Positions 36,443-46,032 of a stretch of DNA of 64,000 nt are shown in pieces. A program made the translations under genes and the position numbers. The notes beneath the pieces were generated by a model that worked only from the letters and a program-made list of their open reading frames with translations, did no database searches and had not been told where the DNA came from. The stretch comes from Balneolaceae bacterium (GTDB lineage: Bacteria > Bacteroidota > Rhodothermia > Balneolales > Balneolaceae): positions 18,112 to 82,111 of the forward strand of contig JAFIFB010000050.1 of assembly GCA_020832285.1 (NCBI GenBank), read 5' to 3'. Within the stretch, counting starts at the first letter, position 1, and each line of letters starts with the position of its first letter.

Positions 36443-36949
36443 ATGAATCTGCCTGAGAGCCGCAGAAGAATGAAAATTATCGGTATTACACTGCTGATTT
36501 ACGCGATGCTGGTTGCATCACACGAAGGTGAGTTTTGGCCATTCAGTATCTACCCGATGTTTTCTCAGGCGGGTAATCCGTGGACCCGTGCAATGGTTAT
36601 GGATGTGACCGATCTTCCGGATGAAGAAATCTGGCTAAACCAGCCCCTTGAAAGTAAAGCAGGGACACCCGTGGCACTCAGAGAAATCGGGGTTGATCAG
36701 ATCGACTACTCAAATTTTATCTCAAAAACCGAAAACTGGACAGATTCTCGCCGGGATGCAGTACGTACGATGTTTGGACCTGAAAACATAGGCGAAGCAC
36801 GATGGATGGCTGCAAAGGTTCACGGGCGAATGATCGGGGAAGATTCTGTGGCAGTCCAGATTCAGCCATTCCTACTTGTTACTGCCGATTCGGTTTATAT
36901 GAACCCTCTTCTCGATGAATCGGACTATTTCCTGGAGGAGAACCCATGA
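36443..36949 (+). CDS. Hypothetical membrane-anchored protein
   Basis: 168 residues. N-terminal helix (KIIGITLLIYAMLVASHEG) followed by FWPFSIYPMFSQAGNPWTRA, and an exposed domain with no recognised family. WPF-IYPMFS is a pattern I associate with small proteins encoded next to HTTM-like membrane proteins. Its ATGA overlaps the following gene by 4 bases, so the two are translated together. The divergent gap to the RND gene (290 bases) must hold both promoters. Confidence 0.65.
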   Translation: MNLPESRRRMKIIGITLLIYAMLVASHEGEFWPFSIYPMFSQAGNPWTRAMVMDVTDLPDEEIWLNQPLESKAGTPVALREIGVDQIDYSNFISKTENWTDSRRDAVRTMFGPENIGEARWMAAKVHGRMIGEDSVAVQIQPFLLVTADSVYMNPLLDESDYFLEENP

Positions 36950-37836
36950 AGTGGCATGAACGAATCGGGCAGCAGCTATTTGAACCTGAGCGGGACCAAT
37001 CTCCCGGTGAATTGATTTTCTTTAAATGTTTTGAGCTATTTGTGCTCGTTTGGGCCATCAGTTATGCCTGGGATTGGGGTATCTACTCACAGCTCCGGAA
37101 TGTTGAGGTTGTATTGCCGCTGGGCATGGCTAATTATATTGATGTATCACTTTTTTTTGATCATAACCTGGCCTTAATCAATGCCGCACTGATCACCGTT
37201 CTGGCACTTTTCAGTTTTTTCCGGGCCGGTCCAAAATGGCTCTACATGGTGGTTCTCGTGCTCTTTCACATGCAGTACGTTATTCGATATTCTCAGGGTG
37301 AAATCCCCCACAGTCAGAATCTGATTGGCATGTCGGTGCTCTGTTTTGCGATCGGAGCGTGGTTTTTTCCCGGCAAAAAAGAGATGCCCCGCTTTGTAAT
37401 GGGCTCCATCATCTTTTTTATTGGACTGGGATATACTTCGGCCTTTTTTGCAAAACTGATAGGAACCGGCATCAATTGGTACGACGGCCGCCACCTCTGG
37501 CTTTGGATCAGTGAGAAAAGTATCGACATTTTATCGAGAGAGGGTGTGTATAATCCCAATTTTCTGCAACAGATGGCACTGGGCAGCACAGCCGTAGCAT
37601 CGGTCATTCTTCTGATCGGGTGGTTCACGGAACTGATCGGGTTCACAATGTGGTGGAAAAAACTGCGCCCCTACACCACTACACTGATTATCGGGATGCA
37701 TTTTGGAATCACTCTAACGATGAACATCCGGTTTGATGCTTTTGTGATGCAGCTCATTCTGGTCGGCTATCCCTGGTACAGATTGATTGACCGGTACATT
37801 GAATCAGCCCCTGTATTAATAAAAAGATGGGTTTAA
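36946..37836 (+). CDS. HTTM-like polytopic membrane protein
   Basis: 296 residues with about seven membrane helices (FELFVLVWAISYAWDWGIYS, LALINAALITVLALFSFF, FVMGSIIFFIGLGYTSAFF and others). The loop GINWYDGRHLWLWIS and the later GMHFGITLTMNIRFDA match the HTTM (horizontally transferred transmembrane) family that includes vitamin K-dependent gamma-carboxylase-like proteins. Its partner gene is the 36443 protein, coupled by overlap. Substrate and biochemical activity are unknown. Confidence 0.72.
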   Translation: MKWHERIGQQLFEPERDQSPGELIFFKCFELFVLVWAISYAWDWGIYSQLRNVEVVLPLGMANYIDVSLFFDHNLALINAALITVLALFSFFRAGPKWLYMVVLVLFHMQYVIRYSQGEIPHSQNLIGMSVLCFAIGAWFFPGKKEMPRFVMGSIIFFIGLGYTSAFFAKLIGTGINWYDGRHLWLWISEKSIDILSREGVYNPNFLQQMALGSTAVASVILLIGWFTELIGFTMWWKKLRPYTTTLIIGMHFGITLTMNIRFDAFVMQLILVGYPWYRLIDRYIESAPVLIKRWV

Positions 37837-37863
37837 ATGAATAAAGCTTGTTGTATTATAATA

Positions 37864-38065
37864 GAGGCTGTCCAAAAAGACTAAATGATCTAAAACCTGC
37901 CTAAATTATTTAGGAATTAACAAGATCCGATCTTTTCTGGCCCACCCCCCCGTCCCCTCCCTCCGGTGAAAACACGCCGCAAGGAGGGGTGCTCCTTTTC
38001 AATGCCTTGACAAACTTAAAAATTTTATGTTTTAAGATCTTGAAAATCACTTTTTGGATAGCCTC
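37864..38065. mobile_element. MITE-like element with terminal inverted repeats
   Basis: GAGGCTGTCCAAAAAG (37864-37879) and its inverse CTTTTTGGATAGCCTC (38050-38065) differ at one base; similarity extends inward (GATCTAAAAC against GTTTTAAGATC). The 202-base unit has no ORF of use and a GC-rich centre in which CCCTCC and GGAGGG can pair. The ends are typical of IS-derived miniature elements; no clear target duplication. It fills the gap before folA. Confidence 0.72.
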
Positions 38066-38126
38066 AGCCAGTTAGGAACGCACAATCGAGGCACTTGTGC
38101 CAGCAAAAGCCAGCCAAGTTTGCCGA

Positions 38127-38603
38127 TCAGATTCTATCATATTTTATAAACGAAAAATCTTCGTAATCTTCGCGCCAGGTTTCTTTCCAGGTTTTGCCGA
38201 TCTGATCGCGGTATTCCGGAAAGAATGTATCCCCTTCATATTTGTTTTTAATTTGGGTGATGATCAGCTCATCAGCAATGCCCAGGGTCTGCCGGTAAAT
38301 TTCACCGCCGCCGATAATGAACACCTTATCATGATCATGGCCATTTAAATGTTCAATAGCTTTTTCAACAGAAGAAAAGGTTGGAACATGACCGTAGTTT
38401 TTCGACCGGCTGAGCACTACATTTTCACGGCCTGGCAGCGGTTTTTCATCAAGCTCTTCAAAAACACCTCTCCCCATCAGCAGAGGAGAACCCATTGTCG
38501 TTTTTTTGAAGAATTTAAGATCCTCACTGTAGTGCCAGGGCAACGTGCCGTCTTTACCTATAACAAGATCAGGATCGTGGGCAACAATAATTTTCAGCTT
38601 CAT
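38127..38603 (-). CDS. folA: Dihydrofolate reductase
   Basis: 158 residues, normal length. LKIIVAHDPDLVIGKDGTLP has the conserved entry loop; LPWHYSEDLKFFK contains the active-site acid; LLMGRGVFEEL and VFIIGGGEIYRQ (NADPH site, GG-x-x-IY) follow. It reduces dihydrofolate to tetrahydrofolate, regenerating the cofactor oxidised by thymidylate synthase. Its ATG overlaps the thyA stop (ATGA), so the pair is translationally coupled. Last gene of the minus-strand run, about 60 bases from the MITE. Confidence 0.95.
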   Translation of the reverse strand: MKLKIIVAHDPDLVIGKDGTLPWHYSEDLKFFKKTTMGSPLLMGRGVFEELDEKPLPGRENVVLSRSKNYGHVPTFSSVEKAIEHLNGHDHDKVFIIGGGEIYRQTLGIADELIITQIKNKYEGDTFFPEYRDQIGKTWKETWREDYEDFSFIKYDRI

Positions 38604-39448
38604 ACAGCTACCGGAAATCGGATAACAGGATACGGGTCATAGTTTTTCAGCTCAAAATCATCGAAATCGAGTTCATCAATCGGTTTCTTTTTGATATGGA
38701 GAGTGGGCAGCGATTTTGGCTCGCGCTTCATCTGCTCTTTAAGTCCTTCCACATGGTTTTCGTAAATATGTGCATCCACAATTGTGTGAGCGAATGTACC
38801 GGGTTTCAATCCGGTTTCCTGGGCAACGGCAAGCGTGAGAGCCGAATAGCAGGCGAGATTAAAGGGAATACCAAGTGCAATGTCTCCCGATCTCTGGGTT
38901 AAATGGCAGTTCAGGCGACCGTCGGCTACGTTAAAAATATACATCAGGTGGCATGGTGGAAGCCCCATTTCTCCGAGCAGTCCGGGATGCCAGGCCGATA
39001 CCACAATCCGTCTGCTGTTCGGATTGGTTTTGAGCATGTGAATAGCATTTTTCACCTGGTCAAACTCATCGTAACGCCACTCCTTTTCATGTTTGTCACC
39101 AAGCTTTTTATATACCGCCCCATCTGCTGCTTTTGCCATTGGGAAACGGCGCCAGAGCACCGGGTAGATCGGCCCTACATAGCCGTCTTCATCAGCCCAG
39201 GCATCCCAGATGTGGCAATCTTTTTCATCGCGAAGCCATTTGATATGGTCTTCCCCTCTCAGGTACCAGAGCAGCTCCAGAATTACCGACCGGAAAAAAA
39301 CTTTTTTTGTAGTTAAAAGCGGGAATCCTTCCGAGAGATCAACTTTATAAAATTCAGCAAAATTTGAGAGCGTCTTTACACCGGTCCGGTTTTCTTTCCA
39401 CACTCCGTTATCCAGTACATTCTGAACCAGGTCTAAATATGCTTTCAT
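38600..39448 (-). CDS. thyA: Thymidylate synthase
   Basis: 282 residues, ThyA (not ThyX) type. NRTGVKTLSNF (phosphate-binding Arg), active-site Cys in LGEMGLPPCHLM, LTQRSGDIALGIPFNLACY and DAHIYENHVEGLKEQM. It methylates dUMP using methylene-tetrahydrofolate, giving dihydrofolate for FolA, whose start it overlaps by 4 bases. 50 bases downstream of mgtE. Confidence 0.96.
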   Translation of the reverse strand: MKAYLDLVQNVLDNGVWKENRTGVKTLSNFAEFYKVDLSEGFPLLTTKKVFFRSVILELLWYLRGEDHIKWLRDEKDCHIWDAWADEDGYVGPIYPVLWRRFPMAKAADGAVYKKLGDKHEKEWRYDEFDQVKNAIHMLKTNPNSRRIVVSAWHPGLLGEMGLPPCHLMYIFNVADGRLNCHLTQRSGDIALGIPFNLACYSALTLAVAQETGLKPGTFAHTIVDAHIYENHVEGLKEQMKREPKSLPTLHIKKKPIDELDFDDFELKNYDPYPVIRFPVAV

Positions 39449-39498
39449 AAATAGTTGTTTTTATCTGTTTTTTTAAACTCATATAGTGGATATTCTAA

Positions 39499-40845
39499 TC
39501 ACACCGTTTGCAATATAGCGGCTGCAATACTAAAGTAAATAAGCAGTCCTGTAACATCAGCTATGGTGGTTATCAGAGGGCTGCTGGCAACAGCAGGGTC
39601 GATGTTGACTCTTGTGAGGATAAAAGGAAGCAAAGCCCCTATCAGATTTGCCACCAGTACAATACAAACCATCGAAAGTCCAACCACCAGGCCAATTTCC
39701 CATCCGCCTCTGAATAGTCCAAGTACTCCGCTTGCCAGGCCCATTGCAAGTCCAAGCATTATCCCAACAAAAATTTCTTTCCCTGCTGTTCTGATCCAGT
39801 GAGATAGTTTAACATCACCTATGGCTATCGCTCTAACCATAATAGTTGCAGACTGCGCGCCGGTATTTCCACCACTGTCGATCAACAGCGGAATAAAAAA
39901 AGCAAGTGCAATCGCCGAAGCGAGAACTTCTTCGTAATATTCAATTACCCCGGATGAGAGCAGGTTTACGATTACAAGAATCAGCAGCCAGCTTACACGT
40001 TTGGAAAAGAGACTTAAGATACTGGTTTCGCGGTAGGTTTTCTTCAGCGGAGCAACGGCAGCACCTTTATGAAAATCTTCTGTGGCCTCTTCCTGTGCAA
40101 TATCAATAATGTCGTCAATCGTCACAATTCCGATCAGAATTCCGTCACTATCAACCACGGGCATTGCCACACGATCATATTTACTGAGCATTTCCACAGC
40201 GTGTTCCTGGTCATCAAATGCACTTAGTGCCACAAACGTATCATCGGTTATGTCGGCAATTTTATCCTGAGGATCAGCAAGTATCAACTGGTTAAGCCGC
40301 AAATCATCAATCAGCTTTTCTTTATCGTCTACAACGTAAAGCACATTTACCGTTTCTGCACTGAACCCGAACTTTCGCACGTGGTTCATAGCTTTATCCA
40401 CAGTCCAGTCGGCCTTAACTTTCACATAGCGGGAAGTCATTTGCCGGCCCACACTTTCGGGTGGATACCCTAGCATCTTTTTTACTTCGAGCTGTTCTTC
40501 AGGCCCAAGGGAACCGAGTACTTTTTGAGTTAAGTGACCTGGTAATTCTTCAAGAATGGCCACACGATCATCTGGTTCAAGATTGGACAGAACTTCCTGT
40601 AGCTGCTGTTTGCTTAACAGATCTAAAAGTTCAACCTCCTTGGCATTACTAAGATGAGTAAAAACCTCAGCGGCTTTCTGTTTTTTTAAAAGCCTGAAAA
40701 CCACCACTCCAACTTTAGAATCAATTCCCTCGATAAGCTCAGCAACATCTACTGCAGGAACATCCTGCATGGATTCCTTGAGGGTAATCCAATCCTTTTT
40801 TTCAATTAATTCATCAAACTCGGGTTTGAGTAAATGTGAAATCAT
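39499..40845 (-). CDS. mgtE: Magnesium transporter MgtE
   Basis: 448 residues. N-terminal superhelical domain ([38 protein letters not shown]), a tandem CBS domain (about 130-250; VMDSD-like [19 protein letters not shown]) and five C-terminal helices with [20 protein letters not shown], the pore-helix signature of MgtE. CBS domains sense intracellular Mg2+ and close the channel. 129 bases separate it from rnc, so it may have its own promoter. Confidence 0.94.
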   Translation of the reverse strand: MISHLLKPEFDELIEKKDWITLKESMQDVPAVDVAELIEGIDSKVGVVVFRLLKKQKAAEVFTHLSNAKEVELLDLLSKQQLQEVLSNLEPDDRVAILEELPGHLTQKVLGSLGPEEQLEVKKMLGYPPESVGRQMTSRYVKVKADWTVDKAMNHVRKFGFSAETVNVLYVVDDKEKLIDDLRLNQLILADPQDKIADITDDTFVALSAFDDQEHAVEMLSKYDRVAMPVVDSDGILIGIVTIDDIIDIAQEEATEDFHKGAAVAPLKKTYRETSILSLFSKRVSWLLILVIVNLLSSGVIEYYEEVLASAIALAFFIPLLIDSGGNTGAQSATIMVRAIAIGDVKLSHWIRTAGKEIFVGIMLGLAMGLASGVLGLFRGGWEIGLVVGLSMVCIVLVANLIGALLPFILTRVNIDPAVASSPLITTIADVTGLLIYFSIAAAILQTV

Positions 40846-40974
40846 AGCAGGTATAAGGTAAAAAAAGTGGCAGTCTCTGTTTATTGAAAATCAGACTGTT
40901 CGAAAATATCAAAAATAAGCAAAAGCTTTACCTTTATTTAGAATTAAATTACCGCAGTTCGGCTGAATGCCTTT

Positions 40975-41733
40975 TTATATTCCGATGTTCTTGAGAGCAT
41001 TTTTTGCGGCAATCTGTTCGGCTTGTTTCTTGCTTTTTCCAGTGCCTTCGCCCAGTTTATCATCTTCTACATAAACGGCCACGTGAAAGGTTTTGTCGTG
41101 TCCTGGCCCTTCTTCTTCAAGAACAACATATCTCGGCAAATTCAGCTTTGCTGCCTGAGAGTGTTCCATCAAAAGACTTTTATAGTTATCAATATTATTT
41201 ACGATTTGATCAAAGTCCAGAAACTCATCGAGATTCCATTGAACAAATTCATGTGCTTTCTGGTACCCTTTTGAGACATAAATGGCTGCAATCAGAGCTT
41301 CATAAACATCTGAAAGAACACTTTTTGATAGTTCTATTCCCTGGCCTGCGGCACGATCGCCAATTTCAAGAAGATCGTTCAGTTCTAATTTTATGGCAAG
41401 TTCATAGAGTGTATCTCCCCGAACTATTTTTGCACGCAACTTGGTGAGAAAACCTTCATTTTCTGTTGGAAATCTCTCAAACAAAATTTCGGTAACAATC
41501 AGATCAAGTACGGCATCTCCCAAAAATTCGAGCCGTTCGTAGGTTTCGAACGACTCGTACTTTTCATTATCAACAATGGATCGGTGCCGCAATGCTCTTT
41601 GGAATAGCTGAAGGTGCTCCGGTGCTATTTGAAACCGGAGCTTTTTTTCGAGAAGTATTAATCGGCCGGTTGGCTCTTTGATGTTTGGATCAGGCTGTAT
41701 CCTGAACCACTTTTTGAGCCGGTCAATCATCAA
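40975..41733 (-). CDS. rnc: Ribonuclease III
   Basis: 252 residues: RNase III domain with the signature YERLEFLGDAVLDLIV (about 62-78) and downstream acidic residues (LSDVYEALIAAIY), then a C-terminal double-stranded RNA-binding domain (HFVAVYVEDDKLGEGTG-like region, SKKQAEQIAAKNAL). It processes rRNA precursors and structured mRNAs as a homodimer. The start is immediately after the fabF stop. A 27-residue N-terminal extension precedes the catalytic domain, as in other Bacteroidota. Confidence 0.95.
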   Translation of the reverse strand: MMIDRLKKWFRIQPDPNIKEPTGRLILLEKKLRFQIAPEHLQLFQRALRHRSIVDNEKYESFETYERLEFLGDAVLDLIVTEILFERFPTENEGFLTKLRAKIVRGDTLYELAIKLELNDLLEIGDRAAGQGIELSKSVLSDVYEALIAAIYVSKGYQKAHEFVQWNLDEFLDFDQIVNNIDNYKSLLMEHSQAAKLNLPRYVVLEEEGPGHDKTFHVAVYVEDDKLGEGTGKSKKQAEQIAAKNALKNIGI

Positions 41734-42978
41734 TTATTTTTCAAATTTCTTGAAGATGAGAGTGGTATTATGTCCTCCGAAACCAAACGCGTTATTCATC
41801 GCGTAAGTGATTTCTCTCTCCACAGGTTCATTCGGTGTGTAATTGAGATCACATTCAGGATCGGGATTTTCCTGGTTAATAGTGGGTGGAATGGTGCTGT
41901 GATAAATAGCCAGTACTGTTGCCAGAGATTCGGCCGCACCTGCAGCTCCCAGCATATGACCAGTCATCGACTTTGTAGAGTTCAGGTTGATTTTATATGC
42001 ATGGTCTCCAAAAACCTTTTTGATCGAATTGGTTTCAGCGATATCTCCCAATGGAGTGGAAGTTCCGTGCATATTAATGTGATCAATGTCATTAGCTGTG
42101 ATCCCAGCCATTTTAAGTGCACCATTCAGTGCAAGAATTACGCCGCTGCCATCCGGGTCGGGTGCAGTAATATGATGGGCATCAGCCGAAAAACCGTATC
42201 CAACAATTTCGCCGTAAATCCGTGCATTTCTTTCAAGGGCTGAATCGAGTGATTCAAGAAAGAACATCGTAGCACCTTCACCAAGAACAAAACCATCGCG
42301 ATCTTTATCGAACGGACGGGATGCACGTTCGGGGTCGTCATTTCGGCGTGAAAGTGCCCTCATCGCCGAAAAACCGGCTACACCAATTCTCCATACAGGT
42401 GCTTCGGTACCACCACAAACCGCCATTTCAGACTGTCCGTAGCGAATGGAGTCATATGCCAGGCCAATATTATGGGACCCGGTGGCACAAGCTGAAACAG
42501 CACAGTAATTCGCTCCTCTGAAGCCATATTTTATGGAAATTTGACCAGCAGGAATATCCGGAATCAGCATCGGAATAAAGAAAGGTGTTACCCCTCTTGA
42601 TCCGTTTTCATGCAATGAAACCGATTGTTCATAAAATGTATTCATTCCGCCGATACCTGTACCTACAATGACAGCTACCCGGTCTTTATCGATACTATCC
42701 AGGTCAACATTACTGTCTGCAATGGCTTCATCAGCGGTAATCATCGCATATTGTGTAACCGGATCGAGCCGCCGTGCTTCTTTCCGGTCAAAGTAATTAT
42801 TGGAATCATAATTTTCGATCTGCCCTGCAAATTTTGTGGGTAAATCACTTGTGTCAAAATGCTCAATAGGGCGTACTCCGCTCTTACCGGAGATAAGACC
42901 GTTCCAAAAGTCGGGAGCGGTCTTCCCCAAAGGTGTAAGTGCGCCGATTCCAGTAATTACTACTCTTCTTCCGGCCAT
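41734..42978 (-). CDS. fabF: 3-oxoacyl-ACP synthase II
   Basis: 414 residues. VVITGIGALTPLG start; active-site Cys in NYCAVSACATGSHNIG (about residue 166), the two His in HINMHGTSTPLGD and NSTKSMTGHMLGAAGA. Elongating condensing enzyme of type II fatty-acid synthesis, using acyl-ACP and malonyl-ACP. Preceded by acpP (46 bases) and followed without gap by rnc. Confidence 0.96.
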   Translation of the reverse strand: MAGRRVVITGIGALTPLGKTAPDFWNGLISGKSGVRPIEHFDTSDLPTKFAGQIENYDSNNYFDRKEARRLDPVTQYAMITADEAIADSNVDLDSIDKDRVAVIVGTGIGGMNTFYEQSVSLHENGSRGVTPFFIPMLIPDIPAGQISIKYGFRGANYCAVSACATGSHNIGLAYDSIRYGQSEMAVCGGTEAPVWRIGVAGFSAMRALSRRNDDPERASRPFDKDRDGFVLGEGATMFFLESLDSALERNARIYGEIVGYGFSADAHHITAPDPDGSGVILALNGALKMAGITANDIDHINMHGTSTPLGDIAETNSIKKVFGDHAYKINLNSTKSMTGHMLGAAGAAESLATVLAIYHSTIPPTINQENPDPECDLNYTPNEPVEREITYAMNNAFGFGGHNTTLIFKKFEK

Positions 42979-43024
42979 AAAAATTAGGTTACTTTCTTAA
43001 GTGTGTACTTTAAATCTTAACTGC

Positions 43025-43261
43025 TTATGATTTTTCTTGAATATATTTAACAGCATCGCCAACAGTTGCAATATTCTCTGCATCTTCATCGGGAATGCTC
43101 ATGTCAAACTCTTTTTCGAACTCCATAATGAGTTCAACAGTATCGAGAGAATCAGCTCCCAAATCGTTTGTAAAGTTAGCATCAGTAGTTACTTCTGATT
43201 CATCAACTCCAAGTTTGTCTACAATAATTGATTTGATTTTTGCTTCTACGTCTTGTGACAT
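43025..43261 (-). CDS. acpP: Acyl carrier protein
   Basis: 78 residues, strongly acidic, with the 4'-phosphopantetheine attachment Ser in [12 protein letters not shown] (Ser about 38) and C-terminal [11 protein letters not shown]. It carries the growing acyl chain between FabD, FabH, FabG and FabF, whose genes surround it. The 126-base gap to fabG may contain an internal promoter, which is common for acpP because it is needed in large amounts. Confidence 0.97.
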   Translation of the reverse strand: MSQDVEAKIKSIIVDKLGVDESEVTTDANFTNDLGADSLDTVELIMEFEKEFDMSIPDEDAENIATVGDAVKYIQEKS

Positions 43262-43387
43262 ATTTAGACCTATGTTTGATTATGAGTTTAAATAAAAGTT
43301 AGTTAATTAATTTTTTTATCCCTGAGAAAATACAACATCTCTGTATAAAATAACACGCATAACTAAATGCATTCAGGCATTTGCAGC

Positions 43388-44131
43388 TTACATGGCCATT
43401 CCGCCATCTACGCGTACTACTTCACCGGTAATATACGAACTCAGATCAGATGCAAGAAATGCAACTACATTTGAGATTTCCTCAGGGTCGCCGGCCCGGC
43501 CCAGTGGTGTTTCTTTTTTAATGGTGTCGAGTACTTTTTCACTCAGTTTTTCTGTCATTTCCGTTAGAATATAACCAGGAGCAACAACATTGGCACGGAT
43601 ATTCCGGCTTGCCAGCTCTTTTGCAAACGATTTGGTAAAACCGATTATTCCGGCTTTGGATGCAGCATAATTGCTCTGTCCTGCATTTCCGGAGATTCCA
43701 ACTACAGAACTGATATTGATAACAGAACCGCCTCTTGCCCGCATCATCGGTTTTGCCGCAGCTTTGCTGTAATTAAAAATACTTTTCAGATTTGTGGTAA
43801 TCACATCATCCCATGCTTGCTCGTCCATTCTGAGGATGAGGTTATCCTTTGTGATTCCTGCATTGTTTACAAGCACATCGAGTGTACCCCACTCTTTTAC
43901 AATCTCGCTGATTACTTCTTCGGCTCTTGCAAAATCAATTGCGTCGGCCTGAAATGACATTCCTTTTACACCTTTAGCTTCAATTTCACTGACCACTTCA
44001 GCAGCTGCTTCAACCGATCGGGCATACGTAATGGCCACATTTGCACCGAGCTGAGCCAGCGTTAACGCTATTGATTTTCCAATTCCCCTGCTTCCGCCTG
44101 TTACAAGGCAGTTTTTTTCTTTCAAATTCAT
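43388..44131 (-). CDS. fabG: 3-oxoacyl-ACP reductase
   Basis: 247 residues, classical SDR. VTGGSRGIGKSIAL (NADP loop), LVNNAGITKDNL, catalytic Ser in NISSVVGISGNAGQSNYAASKAG (Tyr-x3-Lys about 152-156), and YITGEVVRVDGGMAM at the end. It reduces the beta-keto group after each condensation. 12 bases after the fabD stop. Confidence 0.96.
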   Translation of the reverse strand: MNLKEKNCLVTGGSRGIGKSIALTLAQLGANVAITYARSVEAAAEVVSEIEAKGVKGMSFQADAIDFARAEEVISEIVKEWGTLDVLVNNAGITKDNLILRMDEQAWDDVITTNLKSIFNYSKAAAKPMMRARGGSVINISSVVGISGNAGQSNYAASKAGIIGFTKSFAKELASRNIRANVVAPGYILTEMTEKLSEKVLDTIKKETPLGRAGDPEEISNVVAFLASDLSSYITGEVVRVDGGMAM

Positions 44132-44143
44132 TGTAATAAAATT

Positions 44144-45031
44144 CTATTCGTATCCTTCTATGTTTGCATTTTTTAGCGTTCGCTTTACAAGACCCTGCAA
44201 TACTTTACCAGGCCCCACTTCAATAAACGAAGTTGCGCCGTCTTTTTCCATATTTAAGAGGGTTTGCGTCCAGCGCACGGGATTGATAAGCTGATAAAGC
44301 AAATTGTGCTTTATTTCTGAGGGATCGGTAGTTGCTTCTGCTGTATAGTTACTATAAACCGGGCAAGTGGGTTCCGAAAATTCCGTTTCATCAAGTTTTA
44401 CCTGCAGTGCATCAAAGGCAGGTTTCATCAATGGTGAATGGAAAGCACCACTAACAGGCAGCATTTTAGCGAGCCTGCATCCTTTTTCTTTGGCAAGCTC
44501 CACTGCTTTTTTTACAGCATCTTCATCGCCGGAAATGACAAGCTGACCCGGACAGTTGTAATTGGCAGGAACTACTGGTTTCTGAATGCTTTCTGTGGCA
44601 ATTTCGCAGATCTCATCAACCACATCATCATCCATTCCGATAATAGCAGCCATCGTTCCGGTATGAACCTCTCCTGCATTCTGCATCAGTTTTCCCCGGA
44701 GGGAAACCAGTTCCAGAGCCTTTTCGAAATCAAGCACGTCTGCAGAAGCCAGTGCCGTAAACTCTCCAAGGCTGTGCCCGGCAACCATATCAGGTTTTTG
44801 CCCAAGTGTTTTAAAGAGAGCAAAAGAGTGAAGAAAAATTGCAGGCTGGGTGTATTGTGTTTGTGTGAGTGTCTCAGCCGGCCCCTCGAACATAATATCA
44901 CTCACAGGATAGCCAAGCAATTCATCTCCTTTAGTTAAAAACTCTTTAAAGGGTACCTTTTGCTCGAAATGATCCTTTCCCATTCCAACTTTTTGCGATC
45001 CCTGTCCGGGAAAAATAAATGCTTTCATCAT
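44144..45031 (-). CDS. fabD: Malonyl-CoA:ACP transacylase
   Basis: 295 residues. IFPGQGSQKVGMG, catalytic Ser in VAGHSLGEFTAL (about 91), Arg in SLRGKLMQ and His in MLPVSGAFHSPLM. Loads malonate onto ACP. Two Met codons start the frame (MMKAF); the second (45028) is the more usual beginning. Only 3 bases separate it from the fabH stop. Confidence 0.95.
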   Translation of the reverse strand: MMKAFIFPGQGSQKVGMGKDHFEQKVPFKEFLTKGDELLGYPVSDIMFEGPAETLTQTQYTQPAIFLHSFALFKTLGQKPDMVAGHSLGEFTALASADVLDFEKALELVSLRGKLMQNAGEVHTGTMAAIIGMDDDVVDEICEIATESIQKPVVPANYNCPGQLVISGDEDAVKKAVELAKEKGCRLAKMLPVSGAFHSPLMKPAFDALQVKLDETEFSEPTCPVYSNYTAEATTDPSEIKHNLLYQLINPVRWTQTLLNMEKDGATSFIEVGPGKVLQGLVKRTLKNANIEGYE

Positions 45032-45034
45032 TTT

Positions 45035-46021
45035 TTATTTATTCCATTCCAGGTAAACTGCTCCCCATGTAAGTCCGCCCCCAAATGCCGACAATATAAG
45101 TTTGTCACCATTATTCAGTTTATCTTTCCAGTCGTAAAGGCAAAGCGGAATGGTTGCTGCTGTGGTATTTCCATATTTATCAATGTTAACCATCACTTTA
45201 TCTGTACTGAGACCCATTCTGCGGGCTGTGGCATTGATAATTCTTAAATTAGCCTGGTGAGGAACGAGCCAGGCAACATCATCACCTGTAAGATTGTTTC
45301 GCTCCATAATTTCAAGGGAAACATCGGCCATTCCTTCGGTTGCTTTTTTAAATACGGATCTTCCGTCCTGCCGCAAAGAATGCATTCTATTTTGAACGGT
45401 TTCAATCGATGCAGGCCTGAGACTGCCCCCTGCAGGCTGGTAGAGCATGCACTCCTCATCACCTTCCGTATGGTGAACAAAATCTATCAAACCTCCGCTA
45501 TCGGCCTCTTCAAGCACAACAGCACCCGCAGCATCTCCGAATAATATACAAGTTGTCCGGTCGGTGTAATCTACAATTGCACTCATTTTGTCGGCACCCA
45601 CCACCAGTACTTTCTTTGCCCGACCCGATTCGATCATCATGCCACCCGTTGAGAGAGCATACAAAAATCCGGAACAAGCCGCAGACAGATCAAAACCATA
45701 CGCTTTGTTTGCACCAATTCGTTTTTGAACAAGTGCCGCTGTTGCGGGAAATATATAGTCGGGTGTAACGGTTGCTACTACAATTGCATCAATCTCGGAA
45801 GCGTCAACGCCGGCCTCTTCAAGAGCTTCACGTGAGGCTTTTTCAGCCATAAATGCAGTAGCTTTTTCCGGGTCTTTTAAAATTCTTCGCTCAGAAATGC
45901 CGGTTCTGGACTTGATCCATTCATCGTTAGTATCAACCAGTGTTTCAAGTTCAGCATTGGTTAGAACATAATCCGGTATATAGCGTCCCACACCGGTTAT
46001 TTTAGCTCGCTTTACGCTCAT
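45035..46021 (-). CDS. fabH: 3-oxoacyl-ACP synthase III
   Basis: 328 residues. GVGRYIPDYVLTNAELE start, SRTGISERRI, active-site Cys in FDLSAACSGFLYAL (about 113), His in WLVPHQANLRII, Asn in KYGNTTAATIPL, and FGGGLTWGAVYLEW at the end. It starts chains by joining acetyl- or branched acyl-CoA to malonyl-ACP. 11 bases after the plsX stop. Confidence 0.96.
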   Translation of the reverse strand: MSVKRAKITGVGRYIPDYVLTNAELETLVDTNDEWIKSRTGISERRILKDPEKATAFMAEKASREALEEAGVDASEIDAIVVATVTPDYIFPATAALVQKRIGANKAYGFDLSAACSGFLYALSTGGMMIESGRAKKVLVVGADKMSAIVDYTDRTTCILFGDAAGAVVLEEADSGGLIDFVHHTEGDEECMLYQPAGGSLRPASIETVQNRMHSLRQDGRSVFKKATEGMADVSLEIMERNNLTGDDVAWLVPHQANLRIINATARRMGLSTDKVMVNIDKYGNTTAATIPLCLYDWKDKLNNGDKLILSAFGGGLTWGAVYLEWNK

Positions 46022-46032
46022 TAAAAAAGTTG

